Of a stretch of DNA of 64,000 nucleotides, positions 60,881-64,000 are shown piece by piece. Numbering within the stretch: the first letter of the stretch is position 1; each line of letters starts with the position of its first letter. The stretch lies in the NCBI GenBank assembly GCA_964017045.1, contig OZ024804.1, forward strand, positions 24,866,899-24,930,898. Direction: 5' to 3'. The stretch is from Omphiscola glabra. Lineage: Eukaryota > Mollusca > Gastropoda > Lymnaeidae. The position numbers were made by a program, and so were the translations under genes. The notes beneath the pieces are model-generated. The model was not told where the DNA came from. It was given only the letters and a program-made list of their open reading frames with translations, and searched no databases.

Positions 60881-62817
60881 AACTGTAGCATGCAATGTTT
60901 TTACGCATTTGTCGCTTTACATTTCAGGAAGTGTAACTTTAAGAACGTTCGAAAGATCAGATTGGGATGACATAATCATCATGGGGTTTGATGTCATGTC
61001 GTGTGCACTTACGTCAAATATATATAAGAAATGACACTTTAGGGAATTCATATTAGTTTAGACACGAGAGATAAAATACAAAGTGCCCCCGAATTCATTA
61101 ATAAATGAGCAACATTTAAATCATGCATTGCGTGTTTAAGATAGACGCAGAAAAAATGAATGACATTTGAATGCTTTGTAATAGCCCAAAAATGACGCGC
61201 AGCTGATTGGATTTGGAGAATAGTCTTCTATTGATTTTTTATGGAAATAATATTTCATTTTTGAATTTATTCTTAAATATCACATGCCGTCAGTGTCTTC
61301 TAAAAATGGTTTTGGAAATATGGACATTTTTGGAAAGTCAAATTATTGCCAATTCCAGAGGGGGAGTGAGAGGGGGGGGGAGGGGGTGGGGGACGGATTA
61401 GGTAACTTTTTCCTCGTGAGGTTTTAAAGCTTAAATGAAATCAAAATCTCAGAACCAGGCAAGATATCAAATATCATGTTTTAGAGCCCTATATTATTTT
61501 TTTATGACAAGATGTGTTTAAAAGAAAATTATAAGAAAATCTAAAATTGAGAAAATCTTTGTTAAATAAGTAAAATTTAAACAGATATGATTATAATGTT
61601 CATTTAAATGCACAAAAATTAAAAAAAATAATTTTCTATTGTGTCAACTGAATTTTAATAATGTCATCTAGAAATAGAATATTATAACTACATTATATTT
61701 AGCAACAGAACACTACAATAAATTAAATTTTATTCTAGCAAACGTTGTGTTGAGAAATTCAAATGTCTGAGTTTGGGGTTAATAAAGAAAAAAAAAGGAG
61801 AACGTTTTTCGCTGATTTATGCAGACAGGCGGAGCAACAGGTAAAACATATAACGCTCATGTCACTGTGTGTTAAAACTGAATTGTTAAAAAACCCATTC
61901 CTACCGACATTGATAACAAAAGGCGGAGAAAAAGAATGTGGGTGAAGCGCGTCTTAGTTTCCAAACGTTAAATGATCAGAATGTACAAAACGAAAAAAAA
62001 AAATCACCGAATTAACTCAAAATTGCAATCATGTGAAGACTGTTAAACAACTTTCTTAACTTTAAAAAAACAACAACATTTCTTTGATATATGATATCTG
62101 CTGTAATCAGCTAGATGCTGTGATGAGCTAGATGCTGTGTTAAGCTAGATGCTGTGTGCCCTGTGACTTCCATTCCTTAGTTGATCTTAGTTGGCATCTA
62201 AGTGGCATGAAAGAGAAAAACGGTCAAAACAGATAACTCCATTGTATATCAAAAAGTCTTTTTAAAACTCTTTTATATTTTCTTCGCGTTTGTTCGTGGC
62301 TGGAAGAAAAAATCTTCGAACAGCTAATTGACCCACTTCACGACAAACTTTCGAGTTGAAACTTGGCGCATAGACACGTTGCCTGTGACAACACATTCTT
62401 ACAAATTTTCAGCTCCGCCCCATACCTCAATCCCCCAAAGATATATTTTCCTATTTTTCAAGGGGAAGATGAAGGGGCTATTATGAAACTGAAATCACAA
62501 ATTAAAATTCCCAAAACTTGCGATGAGAATCTTTTTAAAAAGTACGCGTTTGGTGCGTAATAAATTCTTTTGTTTTTCTGTTTCTGAAATAGTTGATGAA
62601 TTAATCTGCAGTGTAAAAACGGGGTGAGTCATTAGAATATCAATATAGTTTAGGTGCGTAAAAAATGTGCGGTTGCAAGCCTTGGGGTGGAGGGAGAACT
62701 AAATAGGATTAATTGAAAGTTCTCATCAACAGGAAAGTATCCAGTTACCTAAAACATCATTAGCCCCAAGCTACTCCTCAGTGCAACGTTACTTATAAGA
62801 GTACAATAGAGTTAATG

Positions 62818-62818
<1 letters not shown>
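60881..62818. other. Intergenic, no gene seen
   Basis: G-rich tract at 61360-61395. Three AGCTAGATGCTGTG units at 62109-62157. Small frames at 61207, 61763 and 62363 have no familiar features. Confidence 0.45.

Positions 62819-62872
<54 letters not shown>
62819..62872. repeat. (TA)n microsatellite
   Basis: About 26 TA dinucleotides, uninterrupted. Confidence 0.97.
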
Positions 62873-62877
<5 letters not shown>

Positions 62878-63204
62878 TTACAAGGATCGGTCTCATTAGC
62901 CACACGAAGAGCTGCAACCAGACAAGATAATCTATCGTCTCTCGTAGACGGAAAGATGCCATACCATACCATATACAATTTCCAATAGGCTCACATATTC
63001 ACACTTGCAGCGTACCAAATGTCCCAAAGGCTTTCTTAGATAAGACCGCCGTCAACGATACTCATGGACTATATTTTCCAACATCGGCTATTCTCAAATC
63101 TTGTCTTCATGCTTCGATTACCGAGATAAGAGCTGAGAAATGATTACAATACAAGAGAGCCAATGTCATTGTTAAAGCTGAGATAGACAACTGTCCAGTT
63201 GATT

Positions 63205-63900
63205 TTAAGAGGGCGGGATATCTCTCTTGTCAGTCGCTTTCCACACGGCGTGTACATCTTTCACCCATGTAAACATTTCCTGCTCAAATAACAATACTTT
63301 TCCAAGGCTTAACACCAAAACAACTCCAAAAAGTACTTTGTCATATGCATAACATAATAATAAATTACAAAACAAATCATGACACTTCATAAACAAACCA
63401 AAACTGCTCTCACCTAACCCCACGTTAGTGAAAACGCTCATCTCCACCACGGAGACTCCATAAAAGCCAACCCCTCTGTTCTCACCAAGACCGCCCGAGT
63501 CCAAACCAGACCCAACACAAACACGGTTCTCAAGCCTTGAGCAACCATTGACCTCTACACCACTACTAAATTCAGCGCGTGGACTACGACCCTCGTAGGT
63601 CCACGTGAAGTCGTCCCCAATGACTTCCACTTTGTTGACATTACGTCCCCGTCATAAGACGGCCCCTGGCAAGTTCACGGCCTCTACATCGTGACAACCG
63701 TAGCTTGTCCAGGTTCTAACACCTTCAAAATCAAAACACACATTTTCCTCATCCACTAAACTCAAATTTTCCTCTTCCACAAAATTCTCATGAAGAAAAC
63801 CCAAATCTTCATCCCTCATAAAACCCAAATTATCATCCCGCACAAAATCAAAGTCTGCCTCTTGTACATAATTCAAATCTCTCTCCAGTAAAAAAAAATC
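63205..63900 (-). pseudogene. Unrecognised interrupted reading frame
   Basis: On minus, one frame runs from after a TGA at 63901-63903 to a stop at 63205-63207, broken once by a TGA at 63652-63654 (...GAVL, stop, RGRNVNK...). No ATG opens it near the top; the upstream half is acidic with FVRDDNLGF / FMRDEDLGF / FVEEENLSL repeats, and the downstream half has a hydrophobic stretch (NLLLCYAYDKVLFGVVLVLS). The base-rich codon texture differs from the AT-rich neighbourhood. Could be a decayed retroelement tail or a host exon. Function unknown. Confidence 0.35.
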
Positions 63901-64000
63901 TCATATCCCAGTTGTACATCAACAAAACCTAAAGTTTGTAAATCATCTTGAGCGCCCCAAAGATGGTAACGTGTACACCATCAAAAATAAAATTTTCATT

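Overview
The window is animal nuclear DNA: AT-rich, intron-rich and crowded with tandem arrays and transposon remnants. I infer a heterobranch gastropod, probably a freshwater pulmonate snail. The host gene is clearly metazoan, the LINE, SINE and MITE mix looks molluscan, and SPIN-like hAT elements (one horizontally spread hAT family has been reported from a pond snail) fit that guess. No sequence here fixes the species.

Layout. 1-10.7 kb is intergenic: diverged dispersed repeats, a piggyBac-like MITE (1636-2427), a pogo/Tigger-like remnant, a dead LINE endonuclease (4.58-5.86 kb) and a 2-kb, 38-bp minisatellite (7.30-9.28 kb). 11.08-21.77 kb holds the only convincing host gene, a complete 17-exon minus-strand TMTC4 orthologue of 761 codons. 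It encodes an ER multi-spanning O-mannosyltransferase-family protein with C-terminal TPRs. I joined its exons by hand; every junction keeps frame, and the total length matches the vertebrate protein. Its introns carry four minisatellites and a pogo-like element. Two 5' splice sites sit at the edge of tandem arrays that copy the splice site itself.

24.5-25.98 kb is a composite DNA transposon with a leftover C-terminal piece of an integrase-like (KRBA2-type) transposase. 26-32 kb has a tRNA-derived SINE, a dead LINE RT, two minisatellite arrays in inverted orientation (one split by a hAT MITE) and a LINE 3' end. 32.2-32.8 kb is a foldback element. 33-44 kb is intergenic with several arrays, MITEs with clean 8-bp target duplications, and a hAT element nested in a SINE. 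45.0-47.3 kb is a dead RNase-H-bearing LINE in which three minisatellites have grown out of successive coding segments. 47.7-48.2 kb holds two SPIN-like copies with perfect target duplications. 48.5-50.1 kb has purine and pyrimidine arrays facing each other. 50.5-62.9 kb is mostly arrays, including a 1.7-kb 48-bp satellite with a 768-bp higher-order period and an open 531-codon frame. 63.2-63.9 kb carries an interrupted, unrecognised minus-strand frame.

No rRNA, functional tRNA, CRISPR or operon-like system is present. The most interesting signals are the duplicated splice donors in TMTC4, the LINE that became three minisatellites, and the three-ended integrase-like element.
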